From assembly GCA_019639115.1 (NCBI GenBank), contig JAHBSM010000001.1, forward strand, positions 248,001-312,000: a DNA stretch of 64,000 bases. The letters are read 5' to 3'. The notes beneath the pieces were generated by a model. The model did no database searches, had not been told where the DNA came from, and saw only the letters and a program-made list of their open reading frames with translations. The position numbers were made by a program, and so were the translations under genes. This document shows positions 8,848-18,727 of the stretch, one piece after another; position 1 is the first letter of the stretch; the number at the start of each line of letters is the position of its first letter. This DNA is from Acidobacteriota bacterium. Lineage in GTDB: Bacteria; Acidobacteriota; Blastocatellia; Pyrinomonadales; Pyrinomonadaceae.

Positions 8848-9847
8848 CGTTTGTTTCGACGCGGCCTACGACGTCACCTCGCCGGTTCTTGATCGGCATT
8901 GGCGAAAGCTCGGTCAGATCTTCTTTTGATAGGATCCCAAGCTGCCGCAAGATCTCGACGGCAACAACGGGACGAGCACGGTAATCATCGCCATCGGCTA
9001 CTTTCAGAGCGATACCGAGGCCCGTCGGATATTCTTCGCACGGCAGAACGCCGCAGAGCCAAACCCCGTCCGCTCCTACCTTTGAGATTATCCTGCCCGG
9101 CGCAGCCTGCATCAATTTAGTATCAAGCCGCTCGCTCCCGCCGACGAGATGGGGGTATCTGATCATTGCATCGACAATTCGCCTGCATGCCACCTGGGTC
9201 GGTTCAGGGAACCGCATTGGCCTCACGAGGTTGATAAAGCTCCGCGCCATCGCCGCGAGCGGTAGAGCGAAGTTTGGCGCGGCACAGCCGTCTATCCCGA
9301 TCGCGATCTCGTGCTCCGGTACCTCCGCGAGGTCTGAGACGCACCTCAAGATCCGCTTCTGAATCCGATTGTCAGGCGAATCGTAGTCCGCGGTTGCCGC
9401 GCCGATATGTTTGGCAAATGCCAACATCGCCGCATGTTTGCCGCTGCAGTTATTGTGCAGTTGGTTGGGACGAAGACCGGCGGCGAGCAACGCGTGGGCT
9501 GCTCGTTCACTGAACGGCAGATGCGGGCCGCACCTCAGGTCGGTTTCAGTGAGACCGATCTTGGCGAGCATCCGAGCTGCGATCTCGACGTGCTGTTTCT
9601 CACCCGAATGCGACGCAACTGCAAGCGCGGCCTCCTGTTCGTCAAATCCGAAGGCGTCGGCTGCTCCGCTAGTGATGCACGGTATGAACTGAAACGCCTT
9701 GGCCGCTGAGCGAAAATAAGTGACGGTCTGAGGATCGCCGACCGCAAGAATCTCCCGCCCGTCACCGTCGATCGCGATCACGTGGCCGGTGTGGACCGAC
9801 TCGACGGTCTCGCCGCGTACGACACTTGCAATGACTTGAGAAGCCAT
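8819..9847 (-). CDS. Asparaginase (asparaginase II family)
   Basis: A 342-residue enzyme of the bacterial asparaginase II family, which releases ammonia from L-asparagine. The conserved N-terminus (VVRGETVESVHTGHV), the central FRSAAKAFQ, the SHSGEK segment and NNCSGKHAAML all match the family. An in-frame GTG at 9883 would add 12 residues, but family members begin close to the ATG at 9847. The last 29 bases overlap the end of the convergent flavoprotein gene. It is on the same strand as recN, with a 92-base gap between them that shows no clear promoter. Confidence 0.88.
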   Translation of the reverse strand: MASQVIASVVRGETVESVHTGHVIAIDGDGREILAVGDPQTVTYFRSAAKAFQFIPCITSGAADAFGFDEQEAALAVASHSGEKQHVEIAARMLAKIGLTETDLRCGPHLPFSERAAHALLAAGLRPNQLHNNCSGKHAAMLAFAKHIGAATADYDSPDNRIQKRILRCVSDLAEVPEHEIAIGIDGCAAPNFALPLAAMARSFINLVRPMRFPEPTQVACRRIVDAMIRYPHLVGGSERLDTKLMQAAPGRIISKVGADGVWLCGVLPCEEYPTGLGIALKVADGDDYRARPVVAVEILRQLGILSKEDLTELSPMPIKNRRGDVVGRVETNANFRLRIVS

Positions 9848-9939
9848 ATGAGCAGTTAAACACAGATCATCGCGAATGCACACATACGATCGCCGCTTAG
9901 GCGTCTGAGCATGTCTTTGTCCGCCTGAACCGCCAGATG

Positions 9940-11613
9940 CTATTTAGCCGACGCGAGCATTGCGCGTGCGTTCTCCCGTGCGGCGTCTGTTATCTCTTCG
10001 CCGGCCAACATCCTTGCGATCTCGTCGATGCGGTCGGCCGGGCCGAGCTCGCGAAGGCTCACCGTGGTCGAGTTCTTATCCTGAGACTTTTCGACCAGGA
10101 AATGCCTATCCGCCAGAGATGCGATCTGCGGCTGATGCGTGACGCATAGGATCTGTTGGACCGCAGACAATGACTTCAGCCGGCGGCCGACAGCTTCAGC
10201 GACCCGTCCTCCGATGCCTACATCCACTTCGTCGTAAACGGCAGTTCGGCCCGCTGCCGATCCTCCGGCAACGGAACGAAGGATCAGGGTCAGCCTCGAT
10301 GCCTCGCCGCCCGAGGCGACCCGAACAAGCGGCCTGACGGGCTCGCCCGGATTCGCCGAAAAGAAGAATTCGACCGCATCCGTGCCGGTCGCCGTAAAGT
10401 CCTCAGTCGCTGAGAATCTCACTTCAAAGACGGCCTTGTCCAAAGCAACGGTCCTAAGCTCGTTCTCAACGCCCCGCGAAAACTCCTTTGCCGCTTTCTG
10501 CCGTATGGCCGACAGCCGAGCGGCCGCTGAGCTATATGCCTCGGCCGCAGCCGCCAGCTCTTGCTCGAGCGCGGCCTCGTGTTCGTGTGACGTCTCGATG
10601 GCGGCAAGGCGTTCAGACGAGGACCGGAGATGTTCGAGGACGCTTTCTACCGAACCGCCGTATTTTCGTTTTAGCCGCGATATCTCGGCGAGCCGCGATT
10701 CGATCTCGTCTAGCCGCTCGGGTGAAAATTCAATGGCGGAAGCAAAATCGCGAGCCTGGCCGCCGAGCTCTTCGACGACCGCCCGTGCCGCCGCCAACTG
10801 ATCGTCAAAACCACGAAATCGAGCGTCGTACTCCGCAAGCTCAGCTATCGCTCGCGCAGCTCGGTCGAGCGTGGCCAGGGTCGAATTCTCGTCGTCGTAC
10901 AGGAGCGAAAATGCCTCGCCGCTCAGGGCTGACAGCTTTTCAACGTTATACAGCCGCCGCTTTTCATCCTCGAGCGTCTCGTCTTCACCCGGCTCGATCG
11001 CGAGCGACGAGATCTCGGCCACCTGGAACCGCAATACATCGATGAGCTGGAGCTTTTCCGATTCATCACGCCGAAGCTCGGTCAAACGGAGACGAATCGA
11101 CGACCAGGTATCAAACGCCGACGCCAGTGAGGCGAGTTCAGCATCAGCCTCGGCAAAGCTATCCAGTATCGTTATATGATTGGCAACGTCGTAAAGTGCT
11201 GTGTGCTCGCCTTGCCCGTGGATCTCGGCGAGATGTTGTCCGACCTGACGCAGAATGGAGGCCGTTGCCGCTCTGCCGTTAATAAATATGCGATTGCGAC
11301 CCGTCGTCGATATCTCCCTACGGATCAGAAGCGGATCAGATCCGGTCTCGAGGCCGTTCTCGTCGAGCAATTCCATGAGGCGTTCCGACGATCTCGACGG
11401 CGGCAATAGAAACTCGCCTTCGATACGGGCCGTATCGGCCCCTTGTTTGACGATATCGGCCGAGACACGGTCACCGATCAGGGCACCGAGGCTGTCAACA
11501 ATTATAGATTTGCCGGAGCCGGTCTCGCCGGTCAAAAGATTAAGCCCGTCGCCGAACTCGACCTCAAGCTCATCGATCAACGCGATATTCTGAATGCGAA
11601 GCAGGCTCAGCAC
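9940..11613 (-). CDS. recN: DNA repair protein RecN
   Basis: A 557-residue SMC-like ATPase that acts early in double-strand-break repair. Walker A is GETGSGKS (about residues 29-36). Two long coiled-coil arms span about 150-360, and the C-terminal ATPase half has the signature SGGEASRLTLIL, a Walker B region (YDEVDVGIGG) and a switch histidine (CVTHQPQIAS). Length is normal. The upstream M14 peptidase gene ends three bases before the recN start, so both are probably transcribed together. Confidence 0.96.
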   Translation of the reverse strand: MLSLLRIQNIALIDELEVEFGDGLNLLTGETGSGKSIIVDSLGALIGDRVSADIVKQGADTARIEGEFLLPPSRSSERLMELLDENGLETGSDPLLIRREISTTGRNRIFINGRAATASILRQVGQHLAEIHGQGEHTALYDVANHITILDSFAEADAELASLASAFDTWSSIRLRLTELRRDESEKLQLIDVLRFQVAEISSLAIEPGEDETLEDEKRRLYNVEKLSALSGEAFSLLYDDENSTLATLDRAARAIAELAEYDARFRGFDDQLAAARAVVEELGGQARDFASAIEFSPERLDEIESRLAEISRLKRKYGGSVESVLEHLRSSSERLAAIETSHEHEAALEQELAAAAEAYSSAAARLSAIRQKAAKEFSRGVENELRTVALDKAVFEVRFSATEDFTATGTDAVEFFFSANPGEPVRPLVRVASGGEASRLTLILRSVAGGSAAGRTAVYDEVDVGIGGRVAEAVGRRLKSLSAVQQILCVTHQPQIASLADRHFLVEKSQDKNSTTVSLRELGPADRIDEIARMLAGEEITDAARENARAMLASAK

Positions 11614-11616
11614 GGA

Positions 11617-12936
11617 TTATTTGGTCAGCTTTGGCACAAGGCCCTCGCCCTTGATCCATTTGCCACCCGCAAATACGGCGTCGGGCGGGAATTTCCGGTC
11701 GAAATCGTCGCTGTCCCACTGTATGCTGCGGCTTTTTTTATAGAAGTTGAACTCGCCGATCTCACCAAGTCTCGTAATCCCAAATCGATGAACGACAAAA
11801 TAATCTCGAGCATCGTACTCAATAAAGCCGCGTATCGGGCTCGGAAATGAGATCGCGGCTATCCTGCCCGTAGGGACGAAACTTGCGCGGCGGCGCTCAT
11901 AGATTATTGGAATGTCGCCCTGAGCAATCGTCGTGGTCGCTGCTCGATTGACGATGGTCCCGCCGCGGAATACAAGATGTGCTACGTTACCGAAAGCATT
12001 CTCAGGCAGCGTTCGATATAACTCCGGATCGTAATTGTTCTCTCGTCCGGCGGCAATAGTATGGAGCGCGGTCAGAAATGCGACGAAGTTGAGTTTGACG
12101 AGAAATTTCTCGTCTTTGCCAAACAGCCCGCCTGTCTCGATAAGGATCGCCGGCGTGCCCCATGCTCCGAAATTATCGCCAAACGCACTAGGCGTCCACT
12201 CATCGGCGTAGCGGCCAATATTCCCGGGAATGAACTCTCGAAGAGCCGTGATCATCGAAGCAACGACCTTTTCATTGCGGAGATGGCCGGGTGTACGCGT
12301 TTTCTGAGCGTCACCGAATACGACCAGGAAGGAGATGGTCGCCTGTTTTGTTCCGCGGCCTGCAAGCGTTAAGTCATTTTGATTGTGCAGGTTGAAACCG
12401 ATCGCAGGAGACCACTCATCGCGAAGGCGCTTGAGCAACCGAGCCTCAGGCGTCGCAAGATTCTGTGCGTCCCTATTGATGTCGATACCCTGTAGATTGC
12501 GCCGCTGAAATAGCTCCGCGCCATCGGGATTGAGCATAGGTACGGCTCGAATGGTCATTTTCTCGCCGATCTCCCGGACCCAATCGATCTCTCGGTGCTT
12601 CTGCAGATAGGCGAACATGTCAATAAGCGCAGGCGTCGCCGTGGTTTCGTCGCCATGCATCTGCGACCACATGAAGACCTTCAGTGGTCCCGAGCCCCAC
12701 TCCATCTGATAGATCTCACGTCCGCCGAAGCTGCGTCCGACCTGCTCCGTTCGGATGCCCATCGCCGCGATCTCTTCGATGTATTTCTTTACGTCGGAGT
12801 GCCGGATATCAGACGGGAAATGTCTCGATATATGATCTTTCTCCCAAGCTGCGGCAAGCGTTGACGGCGTCTGCGCGTGATATGTCATCGGTAGGGATAA
12901 TAATACTGCGACAAGAAGAATTCGGATCGACCGCAT
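11617..12936 (-). CDS. Secreted M14-family zinc carboxypeptidase
   Basis: A 439-residue exported peptidase. The ATG at 12936 starts a clean Sec signal peptide (MRSIRILLVAVLLSLP...YHAQ). Zinc ligands are visible as H-G-D-E (His94, Glu97) and a downstream His184 in FNLHNQND. INRDAQ (about 153-158) is the substrate-binding Asn-Arg. A late ILIETGG gives the likely catalytic glutamate. The family removes C-terminal residues from peptides; specificity cannot be told. A longer reading frame runs to 13011, but the signal peptide decides the start. It is followed directly by recN. Confidence 0.87.
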   Translation of the reverse strand: MRSIRILLVAVLLSLPMTYHAQTPSTLAAAWEKDHISRHFPSDIRHSDVKKYIEEIAAMGIRTEQVGRSFGGREIYQMEWGSGPLKVFMWSQMHGDETTATPALIDMFAYLQKHREIDWVREIGEKMTIRAVPMLNPDGAELFQRRNLQGIDINRDAQNLATPEARLLKRLRDEWSPAIGFNLHNQNDLTLAGRGTKQATISFLVVFGDAQKTRTPGHLRNEKVVASMITALREFIPGNIGRYADEWTPSAFGDNFGAWGTPAILIETGGLFGKDEKFLVKLNFVAFLTALHTIAAGRENNYDPELYRTLPENAFGNVAHLVFRGGTIVNRAATTTIAQGDIPIIYERRRASFVPTGRIAAISFPSPIRGFIEYDARDYFVVHRFGITRLGEIGEFNFYKKSRSIQWDSDDFDRKFPPDAVFAGGKWIKGEGLVPKLTK

Positions 12937-13005
12937 ATGTTTAGATAAAAGATACCTGTAATCCCCGCCATTCGCCAACGGGCCATATGTATAGAGCATT
13001 TTGCC

Positions 13006-13021
13006 CTGCAACGCGTTGCAG
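13006..13021. promoter_or_regulatory. 16-base perfect palindrome upstream of the M14 peptidase gene
   Basis: CTGCAACGCGTTGCAG is a perfect palindrome, 70 bases before the peptidase ATG on the minus strand. It lies upstream of a TATACA-like -10 and so could be an operator near the -35 position. It lacks a loop and a T-run, so it is not a terminator. Confidence 0.35.
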
Positions 13022-13054
13022 CCAGAGTTGGCCCGGGCTCGCTCCGCCGATGAT

Positions 13055-14170
13055 CTAGCCGGGCTGGCGCACGCCTTTTTTTTCTTTCAACGATCGGTAC
13101 AGCGATCGATAATCGTCAACGGTCCGGCTCAGAGCGAACATCGACAGAGCCCTTTCCCGCATGACCGCGCCAATACGGGAACAGGCCTCGCGATCCGCCG
13201 CAAAGCCGGACATCAAACGCGCAAGCGCTACCGGGTCTTCGGGAGCGGTCCGCTCGGCCGCATCGCCGATCAGTACACGAGCGCCTTCTGTGTCGGTAGA
13301 GGCGATCGGCAAGCCGGCTCCCATCGCTTCGAGTATCGCGAGGCCAAAACTCTCAGAGTGCGACGGAGACACAAAAAGATCGGACGCAGCAAGCAGCGGA
13401 GAGAGATCCTCGATCCAATCGAGCCACAGGAAACGATCCTCCATGCCGAGCACCCTGACCATCCGCTTGAGCTCGCGTCTAAATGGAGAGCCGGCGGCAT
13501 TGTCCACGCCTACGATCAGGAATCTGCACCGAGGATGTTCCTTGAGAAGTTCCGCCGCCGCCAGTATCAGGTCTCGTTGTCCTTTTAGCGGCTTGAGTTC
13601 ACCGACAGAGGCGATAAGAAATTCGTCGTCGGCGATGTCATGAAATCGTCGAAACTCGGTTCCCCGCTCCTTCTCTGACTCAAGCGGAGCCGGGTCCAGT
13701 CCGTTAAAGATCAAGTGGACCTTCGACGCCGGGAAGATCTTTCGCAGTTCATCTACCACCGGAGGCGATACACCGACGGCGGCATCGAGATTCCTTAACG
13801 CAAATCGATAAAAGGGCTTCATCGGGAACAGTACGTGACGCGTCAGGACAAATCGCGTACCGGCCGAGAGACGCGCCGCAACGGCTGCCGCCAGATAATC
13901 CCGCCCGACGTGAGCGTGAATTACGTCGATCTCGCGGTCTGCCATGAACCTGCCTAGCCGCTGCGCGCTGAACATACCGAACGAGTTGCGTATCGACACA
14001 TGAAGAATGCGTTCGGCCGGCAAAAAATCAAGCCTTGACTGCCAATCGTTGGTCGGGCGAAGAGCAACGAACACTTCATCGCCCCGCTCTTCCAGCCCGC
14101 GGCAGAGATCGACCAGATGGCGTTCGCCGCCGCCAAATGTACGAGCTGATGAAAGATGAAGTATGCGCAC
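13055..14170 (-). CDS. Glycosyltransferase family 4 (GT-B fold)
   Basis: A 371-residue cytoplasmic or peripheral-membrane sugar transferase. The N-terminus (VRILHLSSARTFGGGERHL) is the glycine-rich acceptor-side loop of GT4 enzymes. The C-terminal half has HSESFGLAILEAMGAGLP, the E-X7-E donor-sugar motif. I place the start at GTG 14170 because a terminator of the upstream gene ends at about 14197 and homologues begin at this motif; the frame is open to 14260. Donor and acceptor are unknown. It is separate from the polysaccharide cluster at 52-64 kb. Confidence 0.87.
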   Translation of the reverse strand: MRILHLSSARTFGGGERHLVDLCRGLEERGDEVFVALRPTNDWQSRLDFLPAERILHVSIRNSFGMFSAQRLGRFMADREIDVIHAHVGRDYLAAAVAARLSAGTRFVLTRHVLFPMKPFYRFALRNLDAAVGVSPPVVDELRKIFPASKVHLIFNGLDPAPLESEKERGTEFRRFHDIADDEFLIASVGELKPLKGQRDLILAAAELLKEHPRCRFLIVGVDNAAGSPFRRELKRMVRVLGMEDRFLWLDWIEDLSPLLAASDLFVSPSHSESFGLAILEAMGAGLPIASTDTEGARVLIGDAAERTAPEDPVALARLMSGFAADREACSRIGAVMRERALSMFALSRTVDDYRSLYRSLKEKKGVRQPG

Positions 14171-14196
14171 TACTCGGAGATTATACGAAATCCGAG

Positions 14197-14230
14197 CAAG
14201 AAAAAGGCACGCTCCCGAAGAAGCGTGCCT
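14197..14230 (-). terminator. Rho-independent terminator of the Oar-like receptor gene
   Basis: On the minus strand, 9-base perfect arms AGGCACGCT and AGCGTGCCT (14205-14213 and 14222-14230, 8-base loop) are followed by TTTTTCTT. It lies 31 bases past the receptor stop codon. Confidence 0.85.
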
Positions 14231-14260
14231 GAGTTGTCGGGATCGATAGATCCCGGCCAA

Positions 14261-17200
14261 TTAGAAGTACAGGCGAGCGCCAAGCTGCATCTGGAAAACC
14301 TGGCTTCCGGGGTTGAGGCCCGAGAGGTTCAGTTTGCCAAAGTTGGTTGCGGTCGGCGTCTGCTGAATGATGTTCATAAAGTTGATGTTCGTGATACCGC
14401 TGAGGCCGCAAACGTTGTTCGAGGTCGAGCAGTAGTTCGTCGTCGCTGAGCCGGAGATCTGAAGATTCGAGCGGTTCAGGACGTTGAAGAACTCAGATGA
14501 GAAGACGATCCGGCGGTTCTCGCCGAACTTGAATCCTTTCTGAACACGAAGATCGATGTCCCAGATCGGCCGGTTCGTAAAGTAGTTGCGCGGAAGCTCA
14601 ACACCCGGAACGATCATAGGACGTTCGTTGTTGTTGCCGTCAGCGTTGAGGTCGGTTCCGACGAGCGAGTTGACAGGGTTGCCTGAGCGGAACCGCATCG
14701 CACTCGATACCTCAAAGCCGTACTTCAGGTAGAAGACCGGATTGGCAACGAACTGATGACGACGATCGAGACGCGAATTGTAATATTCGGTCGAGAGATC
14801 GTACGGATTGTCATACAGCACACCACCGGCATCACGTTCGTTATCGTCGTTCGAGGTTGAACGCGAGAGCGTGTAGAACGCGTTGATGCGGCCCCACTTC
14901 TGACGGAAATTGACACGAGCCGTTAGCGATTTGTACAGCGAGCGAGCCGACGAATCGCGAAGCTGAAGCGTACCGATGTTCGTCAGCGGACGGCTTGCCC
15001 TGTTGACGAGAACGCGGCCCGAAACTGCATCAACACCGGTCGGTGCCGGGAGATTGATGTCGCGGTTGCGCTGCAGGTAGATCGTGTTAACGACCGAAAA
15101 ATCAAGTCCGATAGTGATCCATGAACGGAGCTGATGCTCAACACCGCCACCATACTGGAACGACTGGGGGTTCTTGAAGTTCGGCGTGATACCGACAAAG
15201 TTCGCACCCTGATAAACACCGAGGTTGGTCGGCGGATTCGTCGTTGCGTTGAGGATCGCCGTCTGAATGGTGGCGACCTGCTGCGGCGTCAGGATCGGAA
15301 GACCGCCCAACGGACGCGTGTTAAGGTCGATACCGAGGATCGCGAACTGGCGATAAACGGTGTTCGGCGTGAAGCCCGTGCCGCCCACGATCGCCACATA
15401 CTGCGGGTTCTGGGCGTCGAAGTTGGCCTGGCTGAATCCGGTCGCCGTGAAAGCAGGCGAACCGAGCGTGACCGAAAGGTCGCCCGCCGGGTTGCGGAAG
15501 TTATTGAACGGAGCCGCAAGTACGAGCAGCGGCGTGCGTGCAAAATACTGACCGACGAATCCGCGAACGACCGTTTTGCCGTCACCACGCGGATCGTAGG
15601 CGAAACCGAGACGCGGACCCCACTGGTTCTGGCTGTCCGGGATCGTTGCAGGATCGATTCGGCCGCCGACGACCATCGGGAAGTTCGTGTTGCGGATCAG
15701 GTTAAGAACGGCTGAATTGTTGGCTTCGGCCGACGGATTGAACTGCTTCTCGTAGCGGAGGCCGTAATTAAGCGTCAGCTTCGAGTTCACACGCCACGAA
15801 TCCTGAGCATAGAAAGCAAGCTCTTTGACCGTATATGCGGCTGCCAGATTACCGACCTGCAGGTTATAACGTGCTGTGGTCGTATCGAATCGGCCGCGGA
15901 ATGTAGCGGTACGGGTCGTGCCGATGGCATCGAGGATACCAGCGCCAACCGTTCCGGTGCCAAGCGTCGAGGTCAAGCCGGAGAAGGTGTAAACACCCGT
16001 CTGGTTGAACCCGAACGTCTGGTCAGCGTGGATGTTGCTGAACTCGCCGCCGAACTTGAATGTGTGGCCGCCAGAGATGACCGTCAGGGCATCGGCGAAC
16101 TGGATACGACGGTCGAACTGGGTCGTCGGGAGGAAGTTACGGGTACCGTAAACGCCTACCGAAGTGTTGATGTTGGCAACAAGCTGATTCGGAGTACGGG
16201 GACGCGTTTCGCGAGCGAACTGGAACCTTGCTTCGTTGAGGATGTTCGACGTGAAATTGCTGATGAACTGTCCCACAACGATATGGTTGCGGTCACGCTC
16301 GGTACCGTTCGTCGAAAGCGACAAAGTGGTCGTCGGGTCAAGAGCGGTCTCACCGGTCGAGACTGCGTTCAGAGCTTTGTTCGTCGAGTAGTTGTAACGA
16401 ACGTTGAAACGGTTCTTTGAGTTGATCACGCCATCGATCTTGCCAAGTGCGGCGATCGCGTCGTTGGTGGCCTGATACTGAACCTCATTACTGCGATAGA
16501 AATTGAACGCTTCGGTCTGAGCGGCGGCGTTGGTCAAGTTGGCTGTCGAAATGCCGACCAGATTCTGGAAGAGCACCTGACGCGGAGCACGGAACCGCTG
16601 CTGCTCGTACGAGCCGAAGTAGAAAAGGCGATTTTTGACGATCGGGCCGCCGATCGAACCGCCCCACTGGTGCTGGGTAGGAGCAAGCGTAGCTTCGAGC
16701 CCGAGGGCGTTGAGACGCTGATCGGCAAGAGCCTTGGCAAAAGAGTTGCCGCGAGCGAGCTGCTTCGGACGGATCAGATAGAATGCTGAGCCGCGAACCG
16801 TATTGCCGCCTGATTTCGTGGCGACGTTAACGATACCGCCAGAGCTTCGGCCGAATTCTGCCGAATAACCGGCTGCTACGACCTGAAATTCGCGGATCGA
16901 TTCCTGCGGGATGGTGAATGCCGAGTTCGAACGCTCACCGCCGCGGATACCGCCGAAGAACGGCTGGTTGTAGTCCACACCGTCAACGTTGATGTTGCTG
17001 TTGATACCACGCTGGCCCGACAGCGAGATCTGTCCGCGGCTCGGATCGACCTGAGCGGTCGGCGTCAGCGTGACAAAATCCTGGAACCTGCGGCCGTTGA
17101 TCGGCAGGTTCGTGATGGCCTGTTCGTTCTGGACAGCGTCGAAGTTGCTGGTCGTCGTCTGAACGCCGTCAGCAGCGACCTCGACCACGGCTGAGACGTT

Positions 17201-17548
17201 GCCGGCGACCAATGTCACGTTCGCATCCGTGACACGGCCCACCTGCACCTCGACCTCAAGCTTTGACTCGCCGAACGATGCGGCGGTCACAACTAGAGCG
17301 TACTTGCCCGGCTGCAGCAGGACGAAGCGGTAGTTGCCGCTGCTGTCCGCAGTCACGGTCTGGCTGATCCCCGTCGAATTGCTCGTAAGCTTGACGGTAG
17401 CATTCGGTACGACTGCTCCTGTCGCGTCGGATACGATACCGGCGATCTGGCCGGTACCACCCTGCGACTGGGCAAATGCCTGTGACGTGAACATAAGCAC
17501 GCCGGCAAATGCAGCCGTGATGATTTTTTTGATCACATTTTTCGTCAT
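14261..17548 (-). CDS. Oar-like TonB-dependent receptor with carboxypeptidase-regulatory domain
   Basis: A 1,095-residue outer-membrane protein. It has a signal peptide (about residues 1-26, ending AFAQ), a carboxypeptidase-regulatory-like domain (about 30-115, starting [20 protein letters not shown]) and a plug-like region with [16 protein letters not shown] and [14 protein letters not shown] very long beta-barrel follows and ends QLGARLYF. This layout matches the large Oar/SusC-like receptors that are greatly expanded in Acidobacteriota. The substrate is unknown; plant or microbial polysaccharide fragments are a usual guess. It has its own Shine-Dalgarno region (GAGAGAAGAGG) and a terminator, so it is monocistronic. 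Confidence 0.9.
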   Translation of the reverse strand: MTKNVIKKIITAAFAGVLMFTSQAFAQSQGGTGQIAGIVSDATGAVVPNATVKLTSNSTGISQTVTADSSGNYRFVLLQPGKYALVVTAASFGESKLEVEVQVGRVTDANVTLVAGNVSAVVEVAADGVQTTTSNFDAVQNEQAITNLPINGRRFQDFVTLTPTAQVDPSRGQISLSGQRGINSNINVDGVDYNQPFFGGIRGGERSNSAFTIPQESIREFQVVAAGYSAEFGRSSGGIVNVATKSGGNTVRGSAFYLIRPKQLARGNSFAKALADQRLNALGLEATLAPTQHQWGGSIGGPIVKNRLFYFGSYEQQRFRAPRQVLFQNLVGISTANLTNAAAQTEAFNFYRSNEVQYQATNDAIAALGKIDGVINSKNRFNVRYNYSTNKALNAVSTGETALDPTTTLSLSTNGTERDRNHIVVGQFISNFTSNILNEARFQFARETRPRTPNQLVANINTSVGVYGTRNFLPTTQFDRRIQFADALTVISGGHTFKFGGEFSNIHADQTFGFNQTGVYTFSGLTSTLGTGTVGAGILDAIGTTRTATFRGRFDTTTARYNLQVGNLAAAYTVKELAFYAQDSWRVNSKLTLNYGLRYEKQFNPSAEANNSAVLNLIRNTNFPMVVGGRIDPATIPDSQNQWGPRLGFAYDPRGDGKTVVRGFVGQYFARTPLLVLAAPFNNFRNPAGDLSVTLGSPAFTATGFSQANFDAQNPQYVAIVGGTGFTPNTVYRQFAILGIDLNTRPLGGLPILTPQQVATIQTAILNATTNPPTNLGVYQGANFVGITPNFKNPQSFQYGGGVEHQLRSWITIGLDFSVVNTIYLQRNRDINLPAPTGVDAVSGRVLVNRASRPLTNIGTLQLRDSSARSLYKSLTARVNFRQKWGRINAFYTLSRSTSNDDNERDAGGVLYDNPYDLSTEYYNSRLDRRHQFVANPVFYLKYGFEVSSAMRFRSGNPVNSLVGTDLNADGNNNERPMIVPGVELPRNYFTNRPIWDIDLRVQKGFKFGENRRIVFSSEFFNVLNRSNLQISGSATTNYCSTSNNVCGLSGITNINFMNIIQQTPTATNFGKLNLSGLNPGSQVFQMQLGARLYF

Positions 17549-18006
17549 TTGTTGTTTGACCTCTTCTCTCTTTGTTGAGATTACCTAAAAAATAATGGCT
17601 TTTCTTGCTGAGCAAGGAACCTTCAAAATGTCAAAATTTGGATTTTTATCTTCATTTTTGGATATCGGCAGCCTCAGTTTGCCATTGGCCGGACCGAGAT
17701 CCAAACTTCCGCTGCTTCCAAACACACGTTAAACCCTTTATCGACGGTAGTTTCAAGGAGATCAGCGGATACCGCCTGAAACGTCTTGACCGTCACCTTG
17801 TCAGGCAATGGCGTGTGCACTAGAGGCTAGGCAATTTCGGTTCCTTTTTTACCACCGCAAATCGGTCGAAATTTGAGGTTACAACCACGTTAAATTCTTC
17901 TTAACAACGGTCCCTTGATCATGTTTCCTGTTTGCGTAAAACACTGATAGATTGGGACTTAAGCAAGGCCACGAGCGAATCATCGATGCACCGAAAAAGA
18001 ATTCGC

Positions 18007-18037
18007 TTGACATTTGTAATTATAGATGTTACAAATG
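18007..18037 (+). promoter_or_regulatory. Promoter overlapped by a perfect inverted-repeat operator
   Basis: TTGACA (18007-18012) and TACAAA (18030-18035) have a 17-base spacer. Exactly over them sits CATTTGTAA, nine bases, then TTACAAATG (18011-18037), a perfect dyad. A repressor binding there would block polymerase. The target is presumably the gene at 18195. Confidence 0.55.
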
Positions 18038-18092
18038 AATCCGGTCGATCAAGGTGTTCGAAAACATGGCAAACTGGTCATTTCGAAAAAAC

Positions 18093-18121
18093 TTGACTTT
18101 TTTGTAAAAATTTAATAGATT
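18093..18121 (+). promoter_or_regulatory. Second candidate promoter of the PilZ-like gene
   Basis: TTGACT (18093-18098), a 17-base AT-rich spacer, and TAGATT (18116-18121) lie about 75 bases before the ATG. The -10 is weak. Confidence 0.35.
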
Positions 18122-18194
18122 TGTCCGGCGCCCGGGCCCGGATAAGCATCATAATAGGTTCCCGGGGCATCGAATAAAGACAAAAGGGGGAGAA

Positions 18195-18596
18195 ATGGCA
18201 GACGTAGAATACGCAACATCATCATACAAGTCGCCATTGCATCACCGCATCATGGCCAGCATGCCGGTTCAGGCAAGCTGGGTCGATTCGGCGAGCGGCA
18301 AGACCATAAAGGTCGAAGGACTTACCGAGAATCTCGGTGAGAACAGCACGCTCGTCAACCTCGATGTTCTGCCGCCGGTCGGTAGTCAGGTTCGCCTGAA
18401 GATCCTCGGCGAGGACAAACCGATAATCGAGGTCTCGACGAGGGTCATCCGAGTCGAACGCGACCCGAGCAAGCCGATGGCCGCTCTTACAATCCTTGAG
18501 AACATCAAGAAATGGAAGACGACGGCTATGGCAGCGGCTCAGGCATGGGTGCATAGGCATTGGCAGCTCAACTACGAAGAAGAGTGGGTTAATTGA
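18195..18596 (+). CDS. PilZ-like small protein
   Basis: A 133-residue soluble protein with a strong ribosome-binding site (GGGGGAG). Residues 20-100 have the strand pattern of a PilZ beta-barrel: MPVQASWVDSASGK, then a G-L-T-ENLGENSTLVNL stretch, PPVGSQVRLKIL and an RVIRVERD strand. The arginine pair RxxxR and the DxSxxG motif that bind cyclic di-GMP are missing or changed, so nucleotide binding is doubtful. The C-terminus is a Trp-rich amphipathic helix. The gene stands alone between an elaborate upstream control region and a terminator. Confidence 0.6.
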   Translation: MADVEYATSSYKSPLHHRIMASMPVQASWVDSASGKTIKVEGLTENLGENSTLVNLDVLPPVGSQVRLKILGEDKPIIEVSTRVIRVERDPSKPMAALTILENIKKWKTTAMAAAQAWVHRHWQLNYEEEWVN

Positions 18597-18623
18597 TATC
18601 TGATCTTTTTTGTTATCATACCC

Positions 18624-18655
18624 GGGCGGAGCGACCAAGGTCACTCCGCCCGTTT
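18624..18655 (+). terminator. Hairpin terminator of the PilZ-like gene
   Basis: 8-base arms GGGCGGAG (18624-18631) and CTCCGCCC (18644-18651) are continued inside by GACC/GGTC and followed by GTTTCG, 27 bases past the stop codon. Confidence 0.65.
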
Positions 18656-18727
18656 CGCATAATGGCATCCGGCAGAACCTTCCCCGCACAACCGAAACGC
18701 CTGCGGAGGCATCGAAAATACTTCGAA

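Larger units (their letters stand above)
17549..18194. other. 646-base intergenic control region
   Basis: This AT-richer stretch lies between the divergent Oar-like receptor and the PilZ-like gene. No convincing coding frame or RNA gene was found; a 72-codon frame at 17605-17823 has no ribosome-binding site or family features. It does hold two candidate promoters toward the plus-strand gene, a 9-9-9 inverted repeat (18011-18037) and a GC-rich CCCGGGCCCGG element at 18131-18141. Confidence 0.6.

Noticed and set aside
17605..17823. 72-codon frame in the long intergenic region
   Set aside because: No ribosome-binding site, no hydrophobic or domain pattern, and the region is dense in promoter-like elements.
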